From contig JAEYPH010000055.1 in assembly GCA_023410875.1 (NCBI GenBank), positions 1 through 26,653 on the forward strand: DNA of 26,653 nucleotides, in the 5' to 3' direction. Shown here piece by piece: positions 13,733 through 22,026 of this stretch. The translations under genes and the position numbers were made by a program. Numbering within the stretch: position 1 is the stretch's first letter; every line of letters begins with the position of its first letter. Origin of the DNA: Bacillota bacterium. GTDB taxonomy: Bacteria; Bacillota; Clostridia; Christensenellales; UMGS416. The notes below the pieces were generated by a model. The model saw only the letters and a list, made by a program, of their open reading frames with translations. It did no database searches and was not told the origin of the DNA.

Positions 13733-14584
13733 ATGAGCCTGATCCTTGATCTGAAACAGCGCATACAGGACACCGGCAAGCCGGTGTTCCGCATCGTGAC
13801 GTGGCAGGGCGGGCAGTTCGCCCAGGAAGAGCTGATCCCCAACTATCCGTGCCTGAACTGCTATTCCATCACCAAGAGCTTCACCGCCACGGCCATCGGC
13901 CTGGCCGAGGATGGCGGCCTGCTGAGCGTGCAAGACCCGATCCTCAAGTACTTCCCGGAATACCGCGACACCGCGTGCGAGCCCATGGGCCGCGTCACCA
14001 TCGAGCACTTGCTCAACCAGCGCATGGGCATCGGCAAGGGCTTCCTCTTCGAGGGCGACAAGTACACCCACAACACCGACGATTGGCTGGGCCTGATTTT
14101 CTCCCGACCGCTGGAGCACGAGCCCGGCGAGTTCTTCCAATACAGCAACTCCACGATCTACGTGTTGGGGCACATCGTGCGCCGCGCCACCGGCCTGGGC
14201 ATGGATGAATTTCTGCGGCTGCACCTGTTCCGGCACATGGGTATTCAGGAGTACATGTGGGAGCGCTGCCCCAAGGGTGAGCTGTTCGGGGCCACGGGGC
14301 TGTACATGCGCACGTTGGACATGGCCAAGCTGGGCGTGCTCTATCTGCAGGGTGGCGTATACGATGGCCGCCGGCTGCTCTCGGAGGATTGGGTGCGCCG
14401 CGCCACAACCTTCCCCCAGGGGCGCGAGTACAACTATTGCTTCTGGAAGCACGACGAGGGTTACACCTGCGGCGGCGCCCACAGCCAGACGGTGCTGGTG
14501 TTCCCGCAGCGGGGCCTGGTCTTCGCCGCCCACGCCTTTGTGGATGAGATCGACTATCTAAAGATTGTTCAGGAGTGCTTGTAG
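13733..14584 (+). CDS. Beta-lactamase-fold serine hydrolase (class C-like/esterase family)
   Basis: The 283-residue protein has the serine beta-lactamase/DD-peptidase fold (Pfam beta-lactamase family). The catalytic SxxK is SITK (45-48), the Y-x-N motif is YSN (137-139), and HTG/KTG-like residues near the end read CGGAHSQ. There is no signal peptide, so it acts in the cytosol, which argues against a penicillin-binding protein or drug-inactivating enzyme. Family members in such positions are often esterases or peptidases. ATG 13733 has AGGAG seven bases upstream; upstream in-frame codons overlap the nitroreductase gene. It is the last gene of the deoD operon, four bases after the stop. The substrate is unknown. 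Confidence 0.85.
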   Translation: MSLILDLKQRIQDTGKPVFRIVTWQGGQFAQEELIPNYPCLNCYSITKSFTATAIGLAEDGGLLSVQDPILKYFPEYRDTACEPMGRVTIEHLLNQRMGIGKGFLFEGDKYTHNTDDWLGLIFSRPLEHEPGEFFQYSNSTIYVLGHIVRRATGLGMDEFLRLHLFRHMGIQEYMWERCPKGELFGATGLYMRTLDMAKLGVLYLQGGVYDGRRLLSEDWVRRATTFPQGREYNYCFWKHDEGYTCGGAHSQTVLVFPQRGLVFAAHAFVDEIDYLKIVQECL

Positions 14585-14597
14585 CCGTCCTTTCCAA

Positions 14598-14626
14598 TTG
14601 ACGCACAGGCAGACCGGCACTATAAT
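14598..14626 (+). promoter_or_regulatory. Promoter of argS
   Basis: TTGACG at 14598-14603, 17 bp, then a perfect TATAAT at 14621-14626. It gives argS its own transcript, with a leader of about 45 bases and no T-box. Confidence 0.85.
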
Positions 14627-14678
14627 GTTGTGTCAAACCAGCAAATTTCGGCTTTCATAGCCGTGTAGGAGTCGCCCG

Positions 14679-16373
14679 ATGGATTTTAAAGAGCAGATCG
14701 CCCAAACCCTTGCGCCAATGGTGCAGTGGAGCCCCGCCGACGTGGCCGCGGCGCTGGAAGTGCCGCAGGACAGCCGAATGGGCGATTTTGCTTTCCCGTG
14801 CTTCCGCCTGGCCAAGACGCTGCGTAAGGCGCCGCCGGCCATCGCCGCAGACCTGTGCGCCAATCTGGCTAAGCCTGCCATCGTGGAGCGCGTGGAGGCC
14901 GTGAGCGGCTATCTGAACTTCTTCATCGACAAGAACGTGTGGGCCAGCGCCGTGCTGGGAGACATCGCCGCCGCAGGCGATGGGTACGGCGCGACCAAGC
15001 AGGGCCAGGGCAAGACCGTCCTCATCGACTATTCGTCCATCAACATCGCCAAACCCTTTGCCCACCACCACCTGACCACCACGGCGCTGGGCCACGCGCT
15101 GTACCGCGTCTATCAGAACCTGGGTTATCACGTCGTCGGTATCAACCACCTGGGCGATTGGGGCACCCAGTTCGGCAAGCAGATCGTTGCCTACAAGCTG
15201 TGGGGAGACAGTGAAGCCGTGAAAAAAGGCGGCATCCGCGAGCTCGTGCGGCTGTATGTGAAGTACCACGACGAGGCTGAGAAGAATCCGGAGCTGGACG
15301 ACCAAGCCCGCGCGTGGTTCAAGAAGATCGAGGACGGCGACGAGGAAGCCCTTTCGCTGTTCAACTGGTTCAAGGAGATCACGATCAAGGAAGTGCAGCA
15401 GGTCTACGACTTGCTGGGCATCCATTTCGACAGCTACAACGGCGAGGCCTTCTTCAGCGACAAGATGGAGCCCGTTGTTGAGGAGCTGCAGGCCAAGGGC
15501 TTGCTTCAGGAGAGCGACGGCGCGCTGATCGTGGACCTGGAGGCCTACAAGATGCCGCCGTGCCTGATCAAAAAGCGCGATGGCACGTCCCTTTATCAGA
15601 CCCGCGACCTGGCCGCCGCCATCTGGCGCAAGAGGGAATACGACTTCGCCCAGTGCCTATACGTCGTGGCCTATCAGCAGAACCTGCACTTCGCCCAGCT
15701 CTTCAAGGTGCTGGAGCTCATGGGCTATGAGTGGGCCAGCGACATGAAGCACGTGAACTTCGGCATGGTCAGCATGGCCGAAGGGGCCATGTCCACGCGC
15801 CAGGGCCGCGTGATCTGGCTGGAAGATGTGCTCAAGGCCGCGGTGGAAAAGGCGCTGGACATCATAAAGGAAAAGAGCCCCGATTTGGAAGACAAGGAGA
15901 CCGTGGCCCGCCAGGTGGGCATCGGCGCGGTCGTGTTTAGCGTTCTGTGCAACAACCGCATCAAGGACATCGTGTTTTCCTGGGACAGCGTGCTCAACTT
16001 CGACGGCGAGACCGCGCCTTATCTGCAATACACCCACGCCCGCTGCAACAGCGTGCTGCGCAAGGCCACGACGGACCGCTCCGGCGATGCCGCCTATACG
16101 GTATTGGCCAGCGATGAGGCCCAGGCAGTCATCAAGGAGCTGGCGGCCTTCCCCGAGGCCGTGGCCGAAGCGGCGGCGCGTTACGAGCCCATGCAGGTCA
16201 GCCGCTGCATCATAGAGGTCGCCAAGACCTTCAACAAGTTTTACTATGAGCACCGCATACTGGACGGCACGCCCCAGGAGATCCGCGCCAAGCTGGCCCT
16301 GGTGGACGCTGTGCGGCTGGTCATCAAGCGCGGCTTGTATCTGCTGGGGATTGAAGCGCCGGTTGCGATGTAA
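14679..16373 (+). CDS. argS: Arginyl-tRNA synthetase with altered class I signatures
   Basis: ArgRS charges tRNA-Arg with arginine using ATP. The 564-residue protein has an N-terminal Add-1-like domain, the block DYSSINIAKPF (117-127), a NHLGDWGTQFG motif (156-166), the connecting domain, GAMSTRQGRV (369-378) and a C-terminal anticodon-binding domain of the DALR type (YLQYTHARCNSVLRK onward). The HIGH motif, normally H-x-G-H after IAKPF, reads A-H-H-H (128-131). The KMSTRKG loop reads AMSTRQG (370-376). Loss of KMSK lysines is known in ArgRS and is offset by the lysine upstream of HIGH, which is present here (Lys125). Loss of the first His and Gly of HIGH is less usual. ATG 14679 has GTAGGAG upstream, and the gene has its own promoter and terminator. 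Confidence 0.93.
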   Translation: MDFKEQIAQTLAPMVQWSPADVAAALEVPQDSRMGDFAFPCFRLAKTLRKAPPAIAADLCANLAKPAIVERVEAVSGYLNFFIDKNVWASAVLGDIAAAGDGYGATKQGQGKTVLIDYSSINIAKPFAHHHLTTTALGHALYRVYQNLGYHVVGINHLGDWGTQFGKQIVAYKLWGDSEAVKKGGIRELVRLYVKYHDEAEKNPELDDQARAWFKKIEDGDEEALSLFNWFKEITIKEVQQVYDLLGIHFDSYNGEAFFSDKMEPVVEELQAKGLLQESDGALIVDLEAYKMPPCLIKKRDGTSLYQTRDLAAAIWRKREYDFAQCLYVVAYQQNLHFAQLFKVLELMGYEWASDMKHVNFGMVSMAEGAMSTRQGRVIWLEDVLKAAVEKALDIIKEKSPDLEDKETVARQVGIGAVVFSVLCNNRIKDIVFSWDSVLNFDGETAPYLQYTHARCNSVLRKATTDRSGDAAYTVLASDEAQAVIKELAAFPEAVAEAAARYEPMQVSRCIIEVAKTFNKFYYEHRILDGTPQEIRAKLALVDAVRLVIKRGLYLLGIEAPVAM

Positions 16374-16392
16374 GGTCAGCACTGTTCTTTCC

Positions 16393-16434
16393 GGCGGCGG
16401 GTTCTGCTCACAGCGGAATCCGCCGTCAGTTTTT
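16393..16434 (+). terminator. Terminator of argS
   Basis: A stem of nine contiguous pairs (16396-16404 with 16416-16424, one G-T), extended by 16393-16395 with 16425-16427, is followed by TTTTT at 16430-16434. It lies 20 bases past the argS stop and also overlaps the 3' end of the converging 16426 gene. Confidence 0.85.
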
Positions 16435-16974
16435 ATAACCGTTCTTTGCTTTGACGATCCGCTCCACCTCGGCATAATTGTCCCGCGTGCAGAACAGCGC
16501 CATTTGCTCCCCGAAACCCCCGCGCAGCAGTATGGTGTTCTGCCGCGGCAGATATTTCACCTTTCTGATCCGGCTCCAGCGCATAAACTCGCTCTGGCGC
16601 GCCTGAGCCAGCAGCCCCGCGCCGGCGATGGCGGGCCGGCGGGCCAGCAGGCCCAGCGCCACGGTCAGCCCGTTGACGATGCGGTTCTTTCTGGCCTGCT
16701 TGGCCTGTGTGCGGCACAGCGCGCCGCTTTCGTCCAGTGTGAATTCCACATCGTATTTTCCCCGGTGCACGACCTGGAAGAACAGCCATGTCAGCGCCAT
16801 CAGCCCGGCGAGGATGCCCAGGATGTACAGCGCGTACACGGCCTGACCGGTGGCCAGCGCCAGTATCAGCGCCAGCAGGCCGAAGGGTATGCCCACGGCG
16901 ATGGACAGCTGCTTGAGGATCACCGTGTTTGCAAAAATGGTCACGCTGTGTTTCCACTGTATGCTCTTGGGCAT
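16426..16974 (-). CDS. Small membrane protein with two TM helices and a cytosolic tail
   Basis: The 182-residue protein has two hydrophobic helices at about 22-42 and 47-67 (LSIAVGIPFGLLALILAL and YALYILGILAGLMALTWLFF), then a basic, soluble tail (about 70-182) with alternating beta-type stretches (YDVEFTLDESGALCR, KVKYLPRQNTILLRG). The tail looks like a PH-like/YcxB-type membrane-associated domain, but this is only a resemblance. ATG 16974 has GGGAGGG upstream. It is the last gene of a five-gene minus-strand operon and follows the zinc-ribbon protein by 16 bases. The function is unknown. Confidence 0.75.
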   Translation of the reverse strand: MPKSIQWKHSVTIFANTVILKQLSIAVGIPFGLLALILALATGQAVYALYILGILAGLMALTWLFFQVVHRGKYDVEFTLDESGALCRTQAKQARKNRIVNGLTVALGLLARRPAIAGAGLLAQARQSEFMRWSRIRKVKYLPRQNTILLRGGFGEQMALFCTRDNYAEVERIVKAKNGYKN

Positions 16975-16990
16975 ATTGCACCCTCCCTTG

Positions 16991-18559
16991 TCAATCCAGC
17001 GTGCGGTAATACAGCATGTCTTCGTCGGTGCCCACCTGGGCGAAGTGGGCGGACGAGAAGCCGGTCACGCGTACTCGGTATTTCTCGGCAACGCCCTCAA
17101 AAGTGACGGTGAAGCCGTCGGGTGTAACGGCGAGATCGTAGGTGCGGTAAGGTTCGAACTTCCAACCGTCCATTCGCCGCTTGGAGACATCGGGATTGCC
17201 TGTGGAGTTCGTTGCGATGCTGAGCACGCAGGTGCCGTCGCCGGGAAATGTGAGGCCGATGTACGATCCCTTTTCCTCATCATAGGGTTTGCTGCTGATC
17301 CAACGCCCTTGCAGATAGGCGGCGTAATCCATCGGGGCGGCAGCGGCCACGCGGGTCAACTGGATGTAGTCGGTGTCCGACCAACTGGCGTTCATCCTGT
17401 CCTGGAATGTCAACCGTATCGAGTCCTTGCCCAGCACGTATACCCAAAACTTCATCTTGTCTGCGCCGCTGTCCATGGCGATCACATTGTCGCTCGCCGA
17501 GCACGCATACCAGTTCCAGGGCTCCATGCCCCAATATTTCGCGTTGGACAGTTGAGTCAACTTTGCGTCCTCGCGCTTGGGGTAGGCCATGGTTGTGGCG
17601 AACATGCCGTCCTGTATGCGCATCACGAAGCTGAAGCCATCCACCGCGACGGCGGACGCCCACTGGCCCTGCAGGAATTCCAGCAGCGCGGCGTCGGTAT
17701 AGTGCGCGGTGGTCGTCTTGGGCGAGGGCTTGGGTGTGGCTGTCTTCTTCGGGCTGGCTTTGGGCGAGGCCTTGGCCGAGGGTTTTGGGCTGGCCTTGGG
17801 CGAAGCCTTGGCCGAGGGCTTCGGGCTGGCTTTGGGTGAGGGTTTCGCAGATACGGTGGGGGAGAGCTGGGCCGTGGAGAGATCTGCTTCGTCCTGCGGT
17901 TCGGGGTCGCCATCGCTTTGGTACCACTTGAGAGCGTAAGGCGCGCCGCTGACGCTGGCTTCCTGCTCTGCAAAGACCTCCGCAAGGTCTGCCCGGCTGG
18001 TCTGAACAAACGAGGCGGTGAAGGCGACGTTTCCCGTTGTGCCCGTTCCCGACAGGGTGTTGCCGTCCTTGTGCGCCCCAAAGGCCATCGAGAGCTCGCT
18101 GGCTTCGCCGGTCATGTCGCCGTTGAGACGCAATGTTTTGCCGGCGAGCGTGGCCGTCATGCCGCCGCCGGTGATGTCCGCGCCGTCGCGAAGCAGCGCC
18201 GCAAGCCCGTTGCCCTGGTCGTCCAGCGTGAGCAGCAGCGTGCACGGCACGGTGGTTCCATCCTCCAGCTTACACGCGCCATCCCAGAATCCCGACAGCT
18301 GAGCCGGGTCCGCTTTGCCCAGCCCCGGCGTTAGGCGAGTCAGCGCAAAGGCCACGCCGGCCAGCAGGAGCAGCACGCCCAGAACCGCCGCAACGATCGG
18401 CGCTGCCCTTGTGCCGCCGCGCCTGGGCGCGGGTGGGGTGTACACAGGCATGGCCGGCGTTTGAAGCGCCTGCGGCGATGGGGCAGCGGCTTCCCGACCG
18501 CACGCCGTGCAGAAGCGCGCGTTCTGGGCCATTTGCTTTCCGCAATACGGGCAAATCAT
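16991..18559 (-). CDS. Zinc-ribbon, single-pass membrane protein with Ser/Pro/Lys linker
   Basis: The 522-residue protein opens with a zinc ribbon, CPYC (3-6) and CTAC (17-20). A Pro-rich linker leads to one transmembrane helix (APIVAAVLGVLLLLAGVAFAL, about 52-72), placing the rest outside the cell. Residues about 85-240 and 290-522 look like beta-rich repeats starting LSGFWDGACKLEDG, LQGQWASAVAVDG and LQGRWISSKPYDE; each begins with a W-containing module. Between them is a low-complexity linker of SPK/SAK repeats. ATG 18559 has GGGGAGG upstream. It follows the lipoprotein gene by 49 bases in a five-gene operon. The function is unknown, and the architecture suggests an envelope sensor or scaffold. 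Confidence 0.8.
   Translation of the reverse strand: MICPYCGKQMAQNARFCTACGREAAAPSPQALQTPAMPVYTPPAPRRGGTRAAPIVAAVLGVLLLLAGVAFALTRLTPGLGKADPAQLSGFWDGACKLEDGTTVPCTLLLTLDDQGNGLAALLRDGADITGGGMTATLAGKTLRLNGDMTGEASELSMAFGAHKDGNTLSGTGTTGNVAFTASFVQTSRADLAEVFAEQEASVSGAPYALKWYQSDGDPEPQDEADLSTAQLSPTVSAKPSPKASPKPSAKASPKASPKPSAKASPKASPKKTATPKPSPKTTTAHYTDAALLEFLQGQWASAVAVDGFSFVMRIQDGMFATTMAYPKREDAKLTQLSNAKYWGMEPWNWYACSASDNVIAMDSGADKMKFWVYVLGKDSIRLTFQDRMNASWSDTDYIQLTRVAAAAPMDYAAYLQGRWISSKPYDEEKGSYIGLTFPGDGTCVLSIATNSTGNPDVSKRRMDGWKFEPYRTYDLAVTPDGFTVTFEGVAEKYRVRVTGFSSAHFAQVGTDEDMLYYRTLD
17751..17846. repeat. 36-bp tandem repeat encoding a Ser/Pro/Lys/Ala linker
   Basis: GGGCTGG recurs at 17751, 17787 and 17823, a 36-bp period with about 2.7 copies, encoding a 12-residue unit such as KASPKPSAKASP. 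It is coding and may vary in copy number between strains. Confidence 0.85.
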
Positions 18560-18608
18560 CTACATCCTCCCCTTTGAACACCGGATTTTTTCGCTTCCGA
18601 AGCGGTTG

Positions 18609-20846
18609 TCAACGCGCGGCGAAGCGATAGGTTGCGGTCTCACGGAAGCCTCCGCTCTTGTCGGTGACGGTGGGGTTGTCTCCCTCGGTGGTTTTCCCGC
18701 CGTCCACGGCCACGCGCACCAGGGTCGTGTTGCCGGTGCGGTTCACGTCGGCGTTCAGTTTGATCACCAGTTCGTTCCCCTCTCGGGTGATGGCGCCCGT
18801 GGCGTTCACCGTGTCGCGGTAGCGATAGGTCGTGCGGTAATACAGCTCGTCGTAGCCCATGGTGTCGTCCAGGTCGTTCCGGTCCACCCGGATGGATTCC
18901 ATCTGGAAGGTTATGGAGCACGTGCCCGTGCCTTCCTTTTCGTCCCATTTGCCGCTCATCTGCATGCCGCTCACGCGGATTTGGAAGGGGGAGGCTGCCG
19001 TGGGCGCCGAGGTGTCGCAGGCGTCCACGGTGGCGGAAAAGCTCCCGTCGCTGCCGATGCCGATGGCGCCCGCCTGGGCCAGCGCGGCGTGCAGCCCGTA
19101 GGTCGTCAGTGTTTTCTTTATGCCGCCGGCAAAGGAGAAGGAGGCAATGCCGCCTGCCTCGTCCTTCTCTTCCCCGCCGCTCATCAGAATGGTTGTGACA
19201 GGGCCGGACACTTGCAGGGGCACCGTCTGCTCCGGCGTGTTCTCGCCGGGGGCGGTCAGCCGCACCTCGGTGGGCATGCCGGCCATGATGTAGCCCAGCA
19301 ACGTGAAGCGCAGCCGCCCGCTGCCCGCGTCGCTCAGCGCAACGCTCCAGCCTTCCGGGTTGGCTACCCGGTCGGAAAGGCCCGCCACTTGGGCCGTGTA
19401 TCCTGCAAAGTGGGATTTTTTCTTGTCGTCTCGCTGGGCGCTGTCCCGGAATTCCAGCGTGTAGATTCTGTTGAGTATCTTTCTGGATTCGTCCAGCTGC
19501 TTGCTCAGCTCTTTTTCGGCGGCCAGCAGTTTGCGTTCCATCATCATCGCAAAGGCGTCCTGCAGCACGCCTTTGTACAGATCCACTCTGTAGCTTTCGG
19601 ATAGCTCATCCTTGATGCCCTGGTTGAGCCCGCCACCGCCGGTGAAGCCATGGGCTTGCGCCTGCGCCTGGTATGCCGCCACGATCAGATCGTCCTGCCA
19701 GAACTGATCCGCATAGCGGCGCACGAGGCCGTCCATGCGCAACTCGAACTTCTCGGGGCTGGCAGCTGTCGCCTCGGCCTTTAGCAGGATGTCCCGCCAA
19801 TCCGCCGCCGTCCTCTTGACGCCGTTGGAAGCATAATAGAGCTTGTATGCCTCGGAATAGATGTCCTTGCGGCCGCTGAGCGCCGCGTTGGCGAAGTACT
19901 TTATCCCGTATTTCACGGCCAGAACAAAGAGCATCGGGATGCTCGATACGGTGGCGCCCATGGCGTAGATGCCAGCGCCCAGCATCGCCTCAAAAAGGCT
20001 TTCATACCCTTCCAGAATCTTCCCCTGGCAGAGATTGGAGATGCACTGGGCTGACGACACAGCGATACCCAGCGCGCCGGCAACCTTGCTCAGACGGGCA
20101 AACTCCGAGGTCAGATAGGCCGAGCCGGCGATTTCGCTTCCGACTTCCAGGCCGGATTCACCCAGCGCCACCGATGTTTCCAGCACCGCCCAGCCCAGGT
20201 CGCTGGCCTGTTGGCCGGGCTGGCCCATGTTGGCCGCCGCTTCGCGCAGCACCTCTATGTGCCGGGTGTCTCCTGCGCCGGTCAGCGCCAGCCTGGGCAG
20301 CGAATAGGCCGCGTACGCTTCGCGCGAGTATTCGTTTGTCACGACAAAGCAGCCGTAAACGGAAAGATGGTCCGTGTATATCGTCACGGTGCCGTCCCCT
20401 TCGTGGATGTCGAAGGGAACCGGCTCCCAACCCCTTGCTTCCTCGTTGTAATAAGCCGCACACACATTACCGGGGGCCGCCTTCCCGGCCAGGGAAGCTC
20501 GGTCATAGGGCATCGTCAGCTTGAGTACGCCATCCACCTGGGTGACGCCATCCGCGGTGAAATCGTAGGCGTCAACCTCGATCATATCGGCGATTTTTGG
20601 CAGCCCTTGAACCGGCTTGATTGCCCAGGAGGCATCGGCGTTCAATCCTGTGTTTGTGGCATCGATGGTGAGTTTGCCGGTGGAGTAAGTGCGACTGGGT
20701 TCAGTCGATGCTTGCTGCGCCTTCTTTGCGGGCGCGGTGGGGGCACCCTGCCAGCCGGCGATTCGCTCGCAGCCCGCCATCATAGAGGCACACATCACAA
20801 CGGCGAGCAGCAGAGAAACCCTTCTATTGCGCGTGGAACCTGACAT
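18609..20846 (-). CDS. Large predicted lipoprotein of unknown function
   Basis: A 745-residue protein starting MSGSTRNRRVSLLLAVV with a lipobox-like MMAGC (Cys about 26), so it should be a lipid-anchored extracellular protein. Residues about 50-170 form a beta-rich region (GKLTIDATNTGL, LKLTMPYDRASL, WEPVPFDIHEGDGTVTIYTDHLSVYGCFVV) resembling ZU5/Ig-like folds seen in secreted proteins of Clostridia. Residues about 250-340 are hydrophobic, Gly/Ala-rich (ALGIAVSSAQCIS, GAGIYAMGATVSS, LFVLAVKYGIKYF). The C-terminal half has further beta-type modules and charged helices. The start ATG 20846 has GGGGAGGAG five bases upstream; the open frame extends back into the previous gene without a ribosome binding site. 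Operon member, 35 bases after the upstream zinc-ribbon gene. The function is not recognised. Confidence 0.8.
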   Translation of the reverse strand: MSGSTRNRRVSLLLAVVMCASMMAGCERIAGWQGAPTAPAKKAQQASTEPSRTYSTGKLTIDATNTGLNADASWAIKPVQGLPKIADMIEVDAYDFTADGVTQVDGVLKLTMPYDRASLAGKAAPGNVCAAYYNEEARGWEPVPFDIHEGDGTVTIYTDHLSVYGCFVVTNEYSREAYAAYSLPRLALTGAGDTRHIEVLREAAANMGQPGQQASDLGWAVLETSVALGESGLEVGSEIAGSAYLTSEFARLSKVAGALGIAVSSAQCISNLCQGKILEGYESLFEAMLGAGIYAMGATVSSIPMLFVLAVKYGIKYFANAALSGRKDIYSEAYKLYYASNGVKRTAADWRDILLKAEATAASPEKFELRMDGLVRRYADQFWQDDLIVAAYQAQAQAHGFTGGGGLNQGIKDELSESYRVDLYKGVLQDAFAMMMERKLLAAEKELSKQLDESRKILNRIYTLEFRDSAQRDDKKKSHFAGYTAQVAGLSDRVANPEGWSVALSDAGSGRLRFTLLGYIMAGMPTEVRLTAPGENTPEQTVPLQVSGPVTTILMSGGEEKDEAGGIASFSFAGGIKKTLTTYGLHAALAQAGAIGIGSDGSFSATVDACDTSAPTAASPFQIRVSGMQMSGKWDEKEGTGTCSITFQMESIRVDRNDLDDTMGYDELYYRTTYRYRDTVNATGAITREGNELVIKLNADVNRTGNTTLVRVAVDGGKTTEGDNPTVTDKSGGFRETATYRFAAR

Positions 20847-20881
20847 GATCTCCTCCCCGAAGTCATCCTGTCGCAACCCGG

Positions 20882-21565
20882 CTATTTGGGCAGCGGGCAT
20901 TTGCAGCGGAAGCAGTGGTCGGCGCCCATGTCGCACAGGGTGCCGCAGGCGGCGCAGGGGATGAACCTGTCCCCGGTCTTGTCGTATTTTTCATAGGAGT
21001 TCAGCCCCGCATGGTGGCGCAGCCGGTCGCCGATGCGGTAATAGTTATACAGCGTGTCGTCGTTTTTTGCCCGGATGACATACCGCTTCCCCTGGTCGCT
21101 GCGGATAAACACCGAATACTCCAGATAGTCTTCATAGTGCACGTCGTCGTCGCCGTATCGTTTCTGTTCGGTTCTTTTTCGAACCTTTTTGTCTTCCACC
21201 GTGCCATCCCAGGTCTTGCTCCTTTTCCGGCCCAGAATCTGGAAGAACGCGATCACAAGGAACATGCCGCCTATGCCAAACCCGATGTACAGCGCCTGCG
21301 GGTTCTCCATGCCCTCCGCGCCGGCCTCCCCGGCGATGTAGAAGCCTACGACGGCGGCGAGGGCCAAGAAGACGGAGAATATGGCCGACCAGCGATTGGA
21401 ATTTTTCATGTATTTTGCAAATGCCGGATCGTTGATGCGGGGTGAGAACCCCCGCAGTCTTTCGCCTGAAGGAGCGTTTTGGGGTATCTGGCCCAGCTCG
21501 CCGCCGCAGGCGGTGCAGAACATGGCATTTTGCGGCAGGGCCGCGCCGCAATGGGTACAGTACAA
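20882..21565 (-). CDS. Membrane protein with zinc ribbons at both ends
   Basis: The product (about 227 residues) begins YCTHCGAALPQNAMFCTACG, a CxxC...CxxC zinc ribbon, then two transmembrane helices (WSAIFSVFLALAAVVGFYIAG and ALYIGFGIGGMFLVIAFFQIL), a charged cytosolic region (KVRKRTEQKRYGDDDV), a beta-type domain and a second zinc ribbon (CAACGTLC and CFRCKCPLPK). The likely start is TTG 21565 with GAAAGGG about nine bases upstream; an in-frame TTG at 21583 would overlap the previous gene. Two zinc ribbons framing a two-TM core is unusual. It lies in the five-gene operon divergent from the HTH protein. The function is unknown. Confidence 0.82.
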   Translation of the reverse strand: MYCTHCGAALPQNAMFCTACGGELGQIPQNAPSGERLRGFSPRINDPAFAKYMKNSNRWSAIFSVFLALAAVVGFYIAGEAGAEGMENPQALYIGFGIGGMFLVIAFFQILGRKRSKTWDGTVEDKKVRKRTEQKRYGDDDVHYEDYLEYSVFIRSDQGKRYVIRAKNDDTLYNYYRIGDRLRHHAGLNSYEKYDKTGDRFIPCAACGTLCDMGADHCFRCKCPLPK

Positions 21566-21579
21566 AAAAACCAACCCTT

Positions 21580-21897
21580 TCAATGCAACACACAGACAAC
21601 TTTGGCGCCCAAGTTTTGTTTGAGCAGCCGCAGCGCTACTTTGGAATCTTCCGCCGTTGGGAAGCTGCCTTCATATATGCCGGATTTGCACACGATCTCG
21701 AGATGGGGTTGTTTCTTTTCGCGCAGGGTAACGGATTGAATGTCCTGTGCGGGCAACAGGATTTCCGCATCTTGCGGATCGTCCGGCGCCAGGCGCAGCC
21801 CCGATGGGCAAAACTCCATGCGATAAGCCGATGTTCGATAGAAGCCTGTCTTCAGCCTGAGCACAGCGTGCAAACCGACCACCTCAATCCATATCAT
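21580..21897 (-). CDS. Small protein of unknown function, first gene of the zinc-ribbon operon
   Basis: The 105-residue product (MIWIEVVGLHAVLRLKTGF to VVCVLH) has alternating hydrophobic beta-type segments and ends with LRLLKQNLGAKVVCVLH, resembling a small PH-like or barrel fold; I do not recognise a family. ATG 21897 is preceded by TGGAAA and lies near a CCTG/CAGG pair. ATG 21942 (15 residues longer) is in frame but without a ribosome binding site. Its stop at 21580 lies 15 bases before the TTG 21565 start of the zinc-ribbon gene, so the two are cotranscribed. It is partly obscured by a long open frame in the same register that runs on through the divergent gene; that extension is not real. 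Confidence 0.6.
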   Translation of the reverse strand: MIWIEVVGLHAVLRLKTGFYRTSAYRMEFCPSGLRLAPDDPQDAEILLPAQDIQSVTLREKKQPHLEIVCKSGIYEGSFPTAEDSKVALRLLKQNLGAKVVCVLH

Positions 21898-21951
21898 ACC
21901 TGTGTTTCCAGGAAAACGTAACGACGCACGGGCATTTGTCATTGACGAAAG

Positions 21952-21970
21952 GTGGCATAAATCGTGCCAC
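21952..21970. promoter_or_regulatory. Palindrome in the divergent control region
   Basis: A perfect GTGGCA-TAAATCG-TGCCAC dyad (6-bp arms, 7-base spacer), with flanking AAA/TTT extending the symmetry, lies between the zinc-ribbon operon and the HTH gene. Its size and place suit an operator of the HTH protein. A hairpin in a leader RNA is less likely. Confidence 0.6.
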
Positions 21971-21975
21971 TTTGG

Positions 21976-22005
21976 TTGATGAAGAGCAGATGCATCCGTT
22001 ATAAT
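21976..22005 (+). promoter_or_regulatory. Promoter of the HTH gene
   Basis: TTGATG at 21976-21981, an 18-bp spacer and TATAAT at 22000-22005. The palindrome lies directly upstream of the -35 box. Confidence 0.7.
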
Positions 22006-22026
22006 GAATACAAGGGGGGGACAGAC

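Noticed and set aside
17751..17846. CRISPR-like repeats
   Set aside because: The repeats are coding, contiguous, of 36-bp period without spacers, and lie inside a gene.
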